From: Mycobacterium gordonae | Lineage (GTDB): Bacteria > Actinomycetota > Actinomycetes > Mycobacteriales > Mycobacteriaceae | Length of the DNA: 64,000 bases | NCBI RefSeq assembly: GCF_002101675.1 | Contig: NZ_LQOY01000248.1 | Location: 1 to 64,000, forward strand | Reading direction: 5' to 3' | Shown here: positions 8,655-16,554 of the stretch, piece after piece | Layout of the letters: the number at the start of each line of letters is the position of its first letter | How positions within the stretch are numbered: position 1 is the stretch's first letter | The notes under the pieces: generated by a model | Told to the model about the DNA's origin: nothing | What the model saw: the letters and a program-made list of their open reading frames with translations, nothing else | Databases searched by the model: none | Position numbers and translations under genes: made by a program

Positions 8655-10406
8655 GTGGTTGGCTCTTCTATCCCTGCTGTGCTGCGCGAACGCGCGAGCC
8701 TGAATCCGAACGGCCCGGCGCTCACCTTTGTCAACTACGACCAGGAATGGGAAGGCGTCGAGGAGACGCTGACCTGGGCGCAGCTGCACCGCCGCGCTCT
8801 CAACATCGCCGAGCAGCTCAAGCAGAACGGTTCGCCCGGCGATCGCGCATTGATCCTGGCCCCTCAGGGACTCGAATACGTCGTGGGATTCCTCGGCGCG
8901 CTGCAGGCCGGCTTCATCGGGGTGCCGCTGTCGGTGCCGTATGGCGGCGCGCACGACGAGCGAACGATCTCGGTGCTGGCCGACACCGCACCGTCGGTGA
9001 TCCTGACGACGTCGGCCGCCATCGGCAACGTCAAGGAGTGCGTCGAGCCACAGGCTGGCGACAACCCACCGGTGATCCTGGAAGTCGACCGGCTGGACCT
9101 CGATTCCCGGCCCAGATCGTCGCGGCCGGAGCGCGTTGCGGACGAGGGTTCGCGGACGTCGTACCTGCAGTACACATCCGGCTCCACCCGCACCCCCGCC
9201 GGCGTCACCGTTTCCAACGCCAACGTCTTCGCCAACTTCGAACAGATCATGGCCGACTTCTTCGTCAACGAAGGGGGAGTGCCGCCGGCGGACATGAATG
9301 TGGTGTCCTGGCTGCCGCTCTACCACGACATGGGCTTGTTGCTCGGGGCGATCATGCCGATCCTGGCCGGGCGACGCACCGTCCTGACCAGCCCGGTGGC
9401 TTTCCTGCAGCGCCCGGCCCGCTGGCCCCAGTTGCTGGCGCGCTACGGCACGACGATCTCGGCGGGGCCGAACTTCGCGTTCGACATCGCTGTGCGCAAG
9501 ACGTCGGATGATGATCTGGCCGGCTTCGATCTCGGCGGCGTGCACACCATCCTCAACGGGAGTGAGCGGGTACAGCCCGGGACGCTCAAGCGATTCGCCG
9601 ATCGGTTTGCCCGGTTCGGCTTCGCCGCGAAGGCGTTGCGGCCGGCTTACGGCATGGCCGAAGCCACCGTCTACATCGCAACCCGCAAGGTGGGCGATCC
9701 GCCGGAGATCGTCGACTTCGACTCCGAGAAACTGCCCGACGGGCAGGCGATCCGGGTCGAAACCGGAAGCGGCACACCGCTCGTCAGCTACGGCGTACCG
9801 CAATCGCAACTGGTCCGCATCGTCGACGGTGACACCCGCACCGAGTGCCCGGAGGGCACGGTTGGCGAGATCTGGGTGCAGGGCGGCAATGTCGCGTCCG
9901 GCTACTGGCAGAAGCCGGATACCACGGCGGACACGTTCGGTGCCACGATCGTCAACCCTTCCGAAGGCACGCCCGAAGGCCCCTGGTTGCGCACCGGGGA
10001 TTCCGGATTCTTCTCCGACGGTGAGCTTTTCATCATGGGCCGGATCAAGGATCTGCTGATCGTCTACGGACGCAACCACTCTCCGGACGACATCGAGGCA
10101 ACCATCCAGGAGATCAGCGCCGGCCGGTGCGCGGCGATCGCCGTGCCGCAGGACGGCGTCGAGAAGCTGGCCGCCATCGTCGAGATCAAGCAGAAGAGCG
10201 ACGAGTCGGCGCAGGATCTGGCTGAGCGGCTCGTGGAGCTCAAGCGCGACATCACCGCCGCCATTTTCGACTCGCACGGGTTGAACGTGGCCGACCTGGT
10301 GCTCGTATCGCCCGGCTCGATCCCGATCACCACCAGTGGAAAAATCCGCCGCCAGCAGTCGGTGCAGATGTACGAGGACAAGGCGTTCGCCCGATTGGAC
10401 GCCTGA
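8655..10406 (+). CDS. fadD24: Long-chain fatty acyl-AMP ligase (FadD24-like FAAL)
   Basis: 583 residues from GTG 8655 (VVGSSIPAVLRERASLNPNG). It adenylates a long-chain fatty acid and hands the acyl chain to a PKS. The ATP-binding P-loop YTSGST is at residues 173-178. SWLPLYHDMGLLLG, RPAYGMAEATVYIA and GRIKDLLIVYGRNHSPDDIE are the conserved adenylation motifs, and the C-terminal Lys is in PITTSGKIRR. YGRNHSPDDIE and the overall layout match FAALs rather than CoA ligases, although the FAAL insertion was not aligned. The start was picked because the length then matches M. tuberculosis FadD24 (584 aa); an in-frame ATG at 8577 is possible. It is divergent from the PKS, with about 160 bases between starts, and probably supplies the PKS primer. 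The M. tuberculosis adh gene that follows fadD24 is absent. Confidence 0.9.
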   Translation: MVGSSIPAVLRERASLNPNGPALTFVNYDQEWEGVEETLTWAQLHRRALNIAEQLKQNGSPGDRALILAPQGLEYVVGFLGALQAGFIGVPLSVPYGGAHDERTISVLADTAPSVILTTSAAIGNVKECVEPQAGDNPPVILEVDRLDLDSRPRSSRPERVADEGSRTSYLQYTSGSTRTPAGVTVSNANVFANFEQIMADFFVNEGGVPPADMNVVSWLPLYHDMGLLLGAIMPILAGRRTVLTSPVAFLQRPARWPQLLARYGTTISAGPNFAFDIAVRKTSDDDLAGFDLGGVHTILNGSERVQPGTLKRFADRFARFGFAAKALRPAYGMAEATVYIATRKVGDPPEIVDFDSEKLPDGQAIRVETGSGTPLVSYGVPQSQLVRIVDGDTRTECPEGTVGEIWVQGGNVASGYWQKPDTTADTFGATIVNPSEGTPEGPWLRTGDSGFFSDGELFIMGRIKDLLIVYGRNHSPDDIEATIQEISAGRCAAIAVPQDGVEKLAAIVEIKQKSDESAQDLAERLVELKRDITAAIFDSHGLNVADLVLVSPGSIPITTSGKIRRQQSVQMYEDKAFARLDA

Positions 10407-10415
10407 GGGGTCCGC

Positions 10416-10997
10416 ATGAGCAAGCCCGCCCGGATACCGCTGCTGCCCGTCGAGGAGGCCAGGGCCGCCGCCGATGAGGCGGGCGTGCCCGACTACATGG
10501 CCGAGCTCAGCATTTTTCAGGCGCTGCTGAACCACCCGCGGTTGGCCGGAGTGTTCAACGACCTGCTTGCCAGCATGCTCTGGCACGGTGTTCTCGACCG
10601 GAGATTGCGCGAACTGGCGATTATGCGGATCGGGTGGCTCACCGGCTGCAACTACGAGTGGACCCAGCACTGGCGGGTGGCCTCGCGCCTCGGGGTGTCG
10701 GCCGACGATCTGCTCGGGGTGCGAGACTGGCAGCACCACAACGGTTTCGGGCCCACCGAGCGAGCCGTGCTGGCGGCGACCGACGACGTCGTGCGCGACG
10801 GCGTGGTGAGCGCCGCCAGCTGGGGTGCCTGCGAACGCGAATTCGGGGGTGACAAAACCGTTCTCGTCGAGCTTGTCACGGTCATCGGTGCGTGGCGGAT
10901 GGTCGCATCGATCCTGCAGAGCCTGGAGGTTCCGCTGGAGGACGGGGTGGCGGCCTGGCCACCCGACGGGCGGGCGCCCTCCTCGTCTGATTCGTAG
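10416..10997 (+). CDS. Carboxymuconolactone decarboxylase/AhpD-like protein (Rv1531-like)
   Basis: 193 residues, all-alpha AhpD/CMD fold. The family core is visible as LDRRLRELAIMRIGWLTGCNYEW, followed by TQHWRVASRLGVS. Many relatives carry a redox CxxC at this place, but here it reads GCNYEWTQH with a single Cys, so thiol peroxidase activity is unlikely. The start is ATG 10416, nine bases after the fadD stop, so it is likely co-transcribed with it. The downstream nitronate monooxygenase starts 17 bases on. The role in the lipid locus is unknown. Gene order matches M. tuberculosis Rv1529-Rv1531-Rv1533 apart from two missing neighbours (Rv1530, Rv1532c). Confidence 0.8.
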   Translation: MSKPARIPLLPVEEARAAADEAGVPDYMAELSIFQALLNHPRLAGVFNDLLASMLWHGVLDRRLRELAIMRIGWLTGCNYEWTQHWRVASRLGVSADDLLGVRDWQHHNGFGPTERAVLAATDDVVRDGVVSAASWGACEREFGGDKTVLVELVTVIGAWRMVASILQSLEVPLEDGVAAWPPDGRAPSSSDS

Positions 10998-11014
10998 GGC
11001 GTAGCGTCGGCGGC

Positions 11015-12133
11015 ATGCGAACCAGAGTTGCCGAGATGCTCGGCGTTGAGTTTCCGATCTGCGCCTTCAGCCACTGCCGCGACGTAGTGGCCGCGGTGAC
11101 CAACGCGGGCGGTTTCGGCGTGCTCGGCGCGACCGCCCACAGCCCAAAGCGGCTGGAAAGTGAGCTCACCTGGATCGAGGAGCAGACGCACGGCAAGCCC
11201 TACGGGGTCGATCTGCTGCTCCCACCGAAGTATGTCGGCGCCGACACCGGCGGGGTCAACTCACGGCAAGCCCAGGACCTGTTGCCGGCCGAGCACCGGG
11301 CGTTCGTCGACGAGATCCTGACGCGTTACGGCGTTGCGCCCCATGCCGAACAGGAAGAGGCCATCAGGGGTGGGCTCAACATCTCACCCAAAGGTTACGA
11401 ACCGCTGCTGGAGGTGGCGTTCGCGCACAAGATTCGGCTGATCGCCAGCGCGCTGGGGCCGCCGCCGCCCGACCTGGTCGAGCGGGCGCACAACCACGAC
11501 GTGCTGGTCGCCGCGCTGGCCGGCACCACCGAGCATGCCCGCCGGCATGCGGCGGCGGGGGTTGACCTGATCGTCGCGCAGGGCACCGAGGCCGGCGGGC
11601 ACACGGGCGAGGTGGCGACCATGGTGTTGGTTCCCGAAGTCGTGGACGCGGTGGCGCCGACGCCCGTGCTCGCGGCAGGCGGGATCGCCCGCGGCCGCCA
11701 GATCGCGGCCGCGATGGCGCTCGGCGCCGAAGGGGTGTGGTGTGGATCGGTCTGGCTGACCACCGAAGAAGCCGAGACCGCCCCGGTGGTCAAGGACAAA
11801 TTCCTGGCCGCGAAGTCGTCGGACACGGTGCGGTCCCGGTCGATGACGGGCAAGCCGGCCCGCATGCTGCGCACCGCCTGGACCGACGAATGGGAACGCC
11901 CCGACACACCTGACCCATTGGGCATGCCGCTGCAGACCGCGCTGATCACCGATTCCCAAATACGGATCAACCAGGCCGCCGCCCACCCCGGCGCGAAAGC
12001 CCGGGAATTGGCGACGTACTTTGTCGGCCAGGTCGTCGGGTCGCTCGATCGGGTCCGGCCGACGCGTGCGGTGGTGCTCGACATGGTCGAGGAGTACATC
12101 GACACCATCGGCCGCCTCACCGATGTGACCTAG
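11015..12133 (+). CDS. Nitronate monooxygenase family flavoprotein (Rv1533-like)
   Basis: 372 residues, FMN-dependent TIM barrel of the 2-nitropropane dioxygenase/nitronate monooxygenase family, which oxidises alkyl nitronates. Family signatures: LGVEFPICAFSH near the N-terminus, TNAGGFGVLGATAHSP, VAQGTEAGGHTGEV, and the phosphate-binding PVLAAGGIARGRQIAAAMALGAEGVW. The C-terminal part with TGKPARMLRTAWTDEW is shared with Rv1533. The start ATG at 11015 directly follows the preceding gene, so it probably ends the fadD24 transcript. Its link to lipid metabolism is not established; housekeeping detoxification is the default reading. Confidence 0.87.
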   Translation: MRTRVAEMLGVEFPICAFSHCRDVVAAVTNAGGFGVLGATAHSPKRLESELTWIEEQTHGKPYGVDLLLPPKYVGADTGGVNSRQAQDLLPAEHRAFVDEILTRYGVAPHAEQEEAIRGGLNISPKGYEPLLEVAFAHKIRLIASALGPPPPDLVERAHNHDVLVAALAGTTEHARRHAAAGVDLIVAQGTEAGGHTGEVATMVLVPEVVDAVAPTPVLAAGGIARGRQIAAAMALGAEGVWCGSVWLTTEEAETAPVVKDKFLAAKSSDTVRSRSMTGKPARMLRTAWTDEWERPDTPDPLGMPLQTALITDSQIRINQAAAHPGAKARELATYFVGQVVGSLDRVRPTRAVVLDMVEEYIDTIGRLTDVT

Positions 12134-12179
12134 CGAACACATAGCCGCACGTAATCTGGCGGCCCACTCCGCGCCGCAG

Positions 12180-12207
12180 TTGTTTTCCCATTTCAGAGGC
12201 CTATTCT
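12180..12207 (+). promoter_or_regulatory. Candidate SigA-type promoter for the M-box transcript
   Basis: TTGTTT at 12180-12185 and TATTCT at 12202-12207 are separated by 16 bases, which places transcription start near 12214, about 100 bases before the M-box. It is the best -35/-10 match seen in this 620-base leader. No transcript data are available here. Confidence 0.45.
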
Positions 12208-12311
12208 CTGGGTGAAAGCTGTGTGCGCGCGTAGCGAAAGCATAAAGATCCCGAAAGCCGGGGGTGCCGCGTTGACCGGGGCTCACGAGTGGTGCATGAT
12301 CGGTCAGGCAA

Positions 12312-12471
12312 GCACCTCGTTAGGTGAGGCGGCTACACGAACACAGGCCACTGACCCCGAACGTCGAAAGACGCCCCGGGTCAGGACAGCTCCTCCCGGC
12401 TTAAGGGTTGAGCCCAGGTGGCTTCCGGTTCGCCGGACACGTCGGGTAGTGCCAAAGCTCTGACGAGAGGG
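12312..12471 (+). ncRNA. M-box (ykoK) magnesium riboswitch
   Basis: The leader contains the strongly conserved M-box blocks in the right order. CGTTAGGTGAGGC is at 12318-12330, followed by CTACACGAACACAGGCCACTG, then AACGTCGAAAGACGCC, and finally GTGCCAAAGCTCTGACGAG close to 12450-12466. M-boxes fold around several Mg2+ ions and turn off the downstream gene when magnesium is plentiful. An M-box ahead of Rv1535 is known in M. tuberculosis, and an Rv1535-like gene is the next annotated protein here. Its 3' neighbour is a hairpin followed by a pyrimidine-rich stretch, possibly the expression platform. Confidence 0.92.
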
Positions 12472-12523
12472 GTGCGGATTTCCGGCTGATCGCCGGCATT
12501 CTGTTCTCCTTTGTGTGCGCACC
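12471..12523 (+). terminator. Hairpin after the M-box (possible expression platform)
   Basis: Nested inverted repeats: outer GGTGCG (12471-12476) with CGCACC (12518-12523), inner CCGGC/GCCGG around TGATC (12482-12496). The inner stem is followed by CATTCTGTTCTCCTTTG, a pyrimidine-rich tract. This could be an intrinsic terminator or an anti-antiterminator. Rho-dependent control is equally possible in mycobacteria. Confidence 0.4.
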
Positions 12524-12574
12524 AGATCGCGCGAGTCCTCGCGTGGGTCGTGACCGAGAGGAGGTGAGGGACGC

Positions 12575-12655
12575 ATGAGTTCCAGTGGCAGTCCGGGTCG
12601 ATATCCGGGTGCTGTTTCGTCCCTGACCGGTCTCCGGTGCGACGTTCTCGGCTGA
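12575..12655 (+). CDS. 26-codon leader ORF between the M-box and the Rv1535-like gene
   Basis: ATG at 12575 opens a short frame, MSSSGSPGRYPGAVSSL followed by TGLRCDVLG and a stop at 12655. It is preceded by GAGAGGAGGTGAGGG, one of the strongest Shine-Dalgarno sequences in the window, at good spacing. It ends 100 bases before the next gene. No protein family is recognised. A Ser/Gly-rich peptide of this size is more likely to matter through its translation (a regulatory leader ORF) than as a product. It could also be a chance frame in a purine-rich leader. Confidence 0.5.
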   Translation: MSSSGSPGRYPGAVSSLTGLRCDVLG

Positions 12656-12755
12656 GCCGTCAATCACGCTCCGATCGGAACCGTTTGCGGGACGGGACTT
12701 CCCAAGAATCTTTGAAGGTCCACCTGTCAACGTTTGATCCTGTGAGGAGGCGATC

Positions 12756-12986
12756 ATGACCGCTGCCCTGTATGACGAAGTCGTTGCCGTAACCGCTGCG
12801 CCCAAACTGCACGTGGTGCGTGACGTCCCGGCCGCCCCGGCGCCGAAGAAGGCCCGCCGTACCGACGAGGTGCTCGCTGCCGGAGGCGACCCACTGGTGG
12901 CCGGCGCCGCCCGTCTGCTCAACATTCCGCTGCGGCACATGTACGCCGCGCTGTGGCGCATCGGTGTGCTCGAAGTCCAGGGGTGA
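12756..12986 (+). CDS. Small conserved protein, Rv1535-like, downstream of M-box
   Basis: 76 residues from ATG 12756, with an AGGAGG ribosome site (GTGAGGAGGCGATC) just upstream. The N-terminal half is Ala/Val/Pro-rich and charged (VPAAPAPKKARR). The C-terminal half, PLVAGAARLLNIPLRHMYAALW, looks like an amphipathic or short membrane-associated helical segment. No catalytic motif is seen. The gene corresponds in position, size and riboswitch control to M. tuberculosis Rv1535, whose function is unknown. M-box control suggests a role when magnesium is scarce. It is not obviously an Mg2+ transporter; a small regulator of one is possible but unproven. Confidence 0.85.
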   Translation: MTAALYDEVVAVTAAPKLHVVRDVPAAPAPKKARRTDEVLAAGGDPLVAGAARLLNIPLRHMYAALWRIGVLEVQG

Positions 12987-13012
12987 CTCCGTTGGACATT
13001 GATCAACCCGGG

Positions 13013-13070
13013 ACTCCGAGGGGTTGGCCGGCCGCCAGGTGATGCCTGCGGCGGGCCAACCCCTCGGAGT
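13013..13070 (+). terminator. Perfect 17-bp inverted repeat after the Rv1535-like gene
   Basis: ACTCCGAGGGGTTGGCC (13013-13029) is exactly complementary to GGCCAACCCCTCGGAGT (13054-13070), with a 24-base loop. It starts 26 bases after the Rv1535-like stop and lacks a T-tract on the plus strand. It fits a mycobacterial hairpin terminator closing the M-box transcript and insulating the T-box of ileS. Confidence 0.7.
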
Positions 13071-13077
13071 GCTCGCT

Positions 13078-13184
13078 TGATGGTTGCGACCCGCTGCACC
13101 CGGCTACGCCGGGTTTGCGATCGCAACTCGGCCTGATGGTTGCGACCCGCTTGCACCCGGCTACGCCGGGTTTGCGATCGCAAT
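13078..13184. repeat. Tandem pair of REP-like palindromic units, 56-base period
   Basis: Two near-identical copies start at 13078 and 13134. Each reads TGATGGTTGCGACCCGC, then a central palindrome CCCGGCTACGCCGGG, then a flanking arm TTGCGATCGCAA that folds back on TTGCGA. The copies differ by one inserted T and the last base. A related pair lies at 35370-35467 with the same 56-base period. It sits between the terminator and the T-box, outside any gene. Confidence 0.75.
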
Positions 13185-13189
13185 TAGAA

Positions 13190-13397
13190 TCAGACCCACC
13201 AGCATCGATCCGGCCATCACCGGGGAGCTTTCGGAAGAACAGCCAATCGGCCCAGTAGACCCGAACGGGCAGGCCCGTCACAGCCTTTTGAGTGGCCACG
13301 CGTGAGCGTGGCAAGCGGGGTGGTACCGCGGCGTTAGCGCACCAGCGCATCCGTCGTCCCCGTGCCTGAACTTCTCGAGGCACCGGAGACAACCCAC
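13190..13397 (+). ncRNA. T-box riboswitch of ileS (translational, short Stem I type)
   Basis: The T-box core GGGGTGGTACCGCGG is at 13317-13331. Its TGGT can pair with the ACCA end of uncharged tRNA-Ile. Upstream, CCGGCCATCACCGGGG forms a very short Stem I that presents ATC (13216-13218), an isoleucine codon, as specifier. Downstream, GTGCCTGAACTTCTCGAGGCAC folds into a hairpin next to the ileS ribosome site GGAG at 13384-13387. This fits the actinobacterial ileS T-boxes that control translation start rather than transcription. Exact 5' boundary is uncertain. Confidence 0.9.
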
Positions 13398-16300
13398 GTG
13401 AGCGACGGAACCGAACACACGGCCTATCCGAAACTGGCCAGCGGGGCGCCCGACTTCCCGACGCTGGAACTCGAGGTGCTCGACTACTGGTTCCACGACG
13501 ACACCTTCCGGGCCAGCATCGCCCGCCGAGACGGCGCTCCGGAGTATGTGTTCTACGACGGGCCGCCGTTCGCCAACGGCCTACCGCACTACGGGCACCT
13601 GCTGACCGGCTATGTCAAAGACATCGTGCCGCGCTACCGCACGATGCGCGGCGACAAGGTGGAGCGCCGATTCGGCTGGGACACACACGGTTTGCCCGCC
13701 GAGCTGGAAGTCGAGCGGCAGCTCGGCATCACCGACAAGTCACAGATCGACTCGATGGGAATCGCCGCCTTCAACGACGCGTGCCGTGCCTCGGTGCTGC
13801 GTTATACCGATGAATGGCAGCAGTACGTGACCCGCCAGGCGCGCTGGGTCGACTTCGACAACGACTACAAGACACTCGATCCCAATTACATGGAGTCGGT
13901 GATCTGGGCGTTCAAACAGCTGTGGGACAAGGGCCTGGCGTACGAGGGCTACCGCGTGCTGCCGTACTGCTGGCGCGACGAAACTCCGCTCTCCAATCAC
14001 GAACTGCGCATGGACGACGACGTCTACCAGAGCCGCCAGGACCCCGCACTCACCGTCGGATTCCAGGTGCGCGGCGGCGAGCTGGAGGGCGCCTACCTGC
14101 TCATCTGGACCACCACACCCTGGACCCTGCCGTCCAACCTCGCCGTCGCGGTCAATCCCGAGGTCAGCTACGTCCAGGTTCGTTGCGGTGACCGGCGATT
14201 CGTGCTCGCCGAGGCCCGGCTGCCCGCCTATGCCCGCGAACTGGGGGAAGAGCCCGAGGTGCTGGGCACCTACCGGGGCGCAGACCTGCTGGGCGTCCGG
14301 TATCTGCCGCCGTTTCCGTACTTCATGGACTCGCCCAAGGCTTTTCAGGTGCTCTCCGCCGACTTCGTCACCACCGAGGACGGCACCGGCCTGGTCCACA
14401 TGGCACCGGCCTACGGCGAGGACGACATGGCGACCACCGACCCGGTCGGCATCGTGCCTGTTACCCCGGTCGACTCCAAGGGCCGCTTCGACGCGACACT
14501 CCCGGATTACCAGGGACAGCACGTCTTCGAGGCCAACCCGCAGATCATCCGCGACCTGAAGAACGGGACCGGCCCCGCCGCGGCCAACGGGGCGGTGCTG
14601 CTGCGGCACGAGACCTACGAGCACCCCTACCCGCACTGCTGGCGCTGCCGAAACCCGCTGATCTACCGCGCGGTGTCGTCGTGGTTCGTGCGGGTGACCC
14701 AGTTCCGCGACCGGATGGTGGAACTCAACCAGCAGATCACCTGGTACCCCGAGCACGTCAAGGACGGGCAATTCGGCAAGTGGCTGCAGGGCGCCCGCGA
14801 CTGGTCCATCTCGCGAAACCGATACTGGGGCACCCCCATTCCGGTGTGGAAATCCGACGACCCGGCCTACCCGCGCATCGACGTCTACGGCAGCCTCGAC
14901 GAACTCGAACGTGACTTCGGCGTACGGCCAGACAACCTGCACCGGCCCTACATCGACGAGCTCACCCGGCCCAACCCCGACGACCCCACCGGCAACAGCA
15001 CGATGCGCCGCATCACCGACGTCCTCGACGTCTGGTTCGACTCTGGTTCGATGCCCTACGCGCAGGTGCACTACCCGTTCGAAAATGCGGATTGGTTCGA
15101 CAGCCACTACCCGGGCGACTTCATCGTCGAGTACATCGGCCAGACCCGCGGCTGGTTCTACACGTTGCACGTGCTCGCCACCGCGCTGTTCGACCGCCCG
15201 TCGTTCAAAACCTGTGTGGCGCATGGGATCGTGCTGGGGTCGGACGGCCAAAAGATGAGCAAGTCGCTGCGCAACTACCCAGATGTGACCGAGGTGTTCG
15301 ACCGCGACGGCTCCGACGCGATGCGCTGGTTCTTGATGGCCTCGCCGATCCTGCGCGGCGGCAACCTGATCGTCACCGAACAGGGCATCCGCGACGGGGT
15401 GCGCCAGGTGTTGCTGCCGTTGTGGAACGCCTACAGCTTCCTGGCCCTGTACGCGCCGAAAGTCGGTGTATGGCGCACTGATTCAGCGCACGTGCTGGAC
15501 CGTTACATCCTGGCCAAGCTCGCGGTGTTGCGCGACGACCTGACCGCGGCGCTCGACATCTGCGACATCTCCGGTGCCTGCGAGCAGCTGCGGCAATTCA
15601 CCGAGGCGCTGACCAACTGGTATGTGCGACGGTCCCGTTCACGGTTCTGGGTGGAAGACGCCGACGCGATCGACACCCTGCACACCGTCCTGGAGGTGAC
15701 CTCGCGGTTGGCCGCCCCGCTGCTTCCGTTGATCACCGAAATCATCTGGCGCGGACTGACCGGCGGCCGCTCGGTGCACCTGACGGACTGGCCGCAGGCC
15801 GGCGAACTGCCGGCCGATCCGGATTTGGTCGCCGCGATGGACCAGGTCCGCGACGTGTGCTCGGCGGCGTCGTCGCTGCGCAAGGCCAAGAAGCTGCGGG
15901 TGCGGTTGCCGTTGCCGAAACTGACGGTGGCAGTGGAGAACCCGGCGCAGTTGCAGCCGTTCACCGAATTGATCGGCGATGAGCTCAACGTCAAGGCGGT
16001 CGAGTTGACCGACGCGATCGACACCTACGGCCGATTCGAGCTCACGGTCAATGCGCGGGTCGCCGGCCCACGGCTGGGCAAGGACGTGCAGGCCGCCATC
16101 AAGGCCGTCAAAGCGGGGGAGGGCGTGGTCAACCCGGACGGCACCCTGTCCGCCGGTCCCGCGGTGTTGCAACCGGAGGAGTACAGCTCGCGACTGGTTG
16201 CCGCCGACCCGGAGTTCACTGCGGCGTTGCCGGGTGGCGCCGGGCTCGTGGTACTGGACGGCACGGTGACTCCGGAGCTGGAGGCAGAGGGCTGGGCCAA

Positions 16301-16529
16301 GGACCGCATCCGGGAACTGCAGGAGCTGCGCAAATCGACCGGGCTGGACGTCTCCGACCGCATTGCCGTCGTGATGTCGGTGCCCACCGAGCGCACCGCC
16401 TGGGCGGCGACGCACCGCGACCTCATCGCCGGCGAAATCCTGGCTACCCGTTTCGAATTCGGTGAGCCGGCGGACGGGGCCGAGATCGGGGATGGAGTGA
16501 AGGTTTTTATTCAGCGCGCTTCTGATTGA
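13398..16529 (+). CDS. ileS: Isoleucyl-tRNA synthetase
   Basis: 1043 residues, class Ia aminoacyl-tRNA synthetase that charges tRNA-Ile in the cytoplasm. The HIGH motif is HYGH at 64-67 (NGLPHYGHLLTG) and KMSKS is at 619-623 (DGQKMSKSLRN). The editing (CP1) region includes WTTTPWTLPSNLAVAV and DDGTG-like TTEDGTGLVHMAPAYGEDD. The product is close to M. tuberculosis IleS (1041 aa), from which the start GTG at 13398 was chosen; an in-frame GTG at 13362 would lie inside the T-box sequestrator. Expression should rise when uncharged tRNA-Ile accumulates, through the T-box. The next gene begins 25 bases on and may share the transcript. Confidence 0.98.
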   Translation: MSDGTEHTAYPKLASGAPDFPTLELEVLDYWFHDDTFRASIARRDGAPEYVFYDGPPFANGLPHYGHLLTGYVKDIVPRYRTMRGDKVERRFGWDTHGLPAELEVERQLGITDKSQIDSMGIAAFNDACRASVLRYTDEWQQYVTRQARWVDFDNDYKTLDPNYMESVIWAFKQLWDKGLAYEGYRVLPYCWRDETPLSNHELRMDDDVYQSRQDPALTVGFQVRGGELEGAYLLIWTTTPWTLPSNLAVAVNPEVSYVQVRCGDRRFVLAEARLPAYARELGEEPEVLGTYRGADLLGVRYLPPFPYFMDSPKAFQVLSADFVTTEDGTGLVHMAPAYGEDDMATTDPVGIVPVTPVDSKGRFDATLPDYQGQHVFEANPQIIRDLKNGTGPAAANGAVLLRHETYEHPYPHCWRCRNPLIYRAVSSWFVRVTQFRDRMVELNQQITWYPEHVKDGQFGKWLQGARDWSISRNRYWGTPIPVWKSDDPAYPRIDVYGSLDELERDFGVRPDNLHRPYIDELTRPNPDDPTGNSTMRRITDVLDVWFDSGSMPYAQVHYPFENADWFDSHYPGDFIVEYIGQTRGWFYTLHVLATALFDRPSFKTCVAHGIVLGSDGQKMSKSLRNYPDVTEVFDRDGSDAMRWFLMASPILRGGNLIVTEQGIRDGVRQVLLPLWNAYSFLALYAPKVGVWRTDSAHVLDRYILAKLAVLRDDLTAALDICDISGACEQLRQFTEALTNWYVRRSRSRFWVEDADAIDTLHTVLEVTSRLAAPLLPLITEIIWRGLTGGRSVHLTDWPQAGELPADPDLVAAMDQVRDVCSAASSLRKAKKLRVRLPLPKLTVAVENPAQLQPFTELIGDELNVKAVELTDAIDTYGRFELTVNARVAGPRLGKDVQAAIKAVKAGEGVVNPDGTLSAGPAVLQPEEYSSRLVAADPEFTAALPGGAGLVVLDGTVTPELEAEGWAKDRIRELQELRKSTGLDVSDRIAVVMSVPTERTAWAATHRDLIAGEILATRFEFGEPADGAEIGDGVKVFIQRASD

Positions 16530-16554
16530 GCCACGACCGGAATGGAGGGGGACG

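Noticed and set aside
8502..10739. Minus-strand frame of 745 codons
   Set aside because: Antisense shadow of fadD24 and the following gene, typical of GC-rich DNA; no family resemblance.
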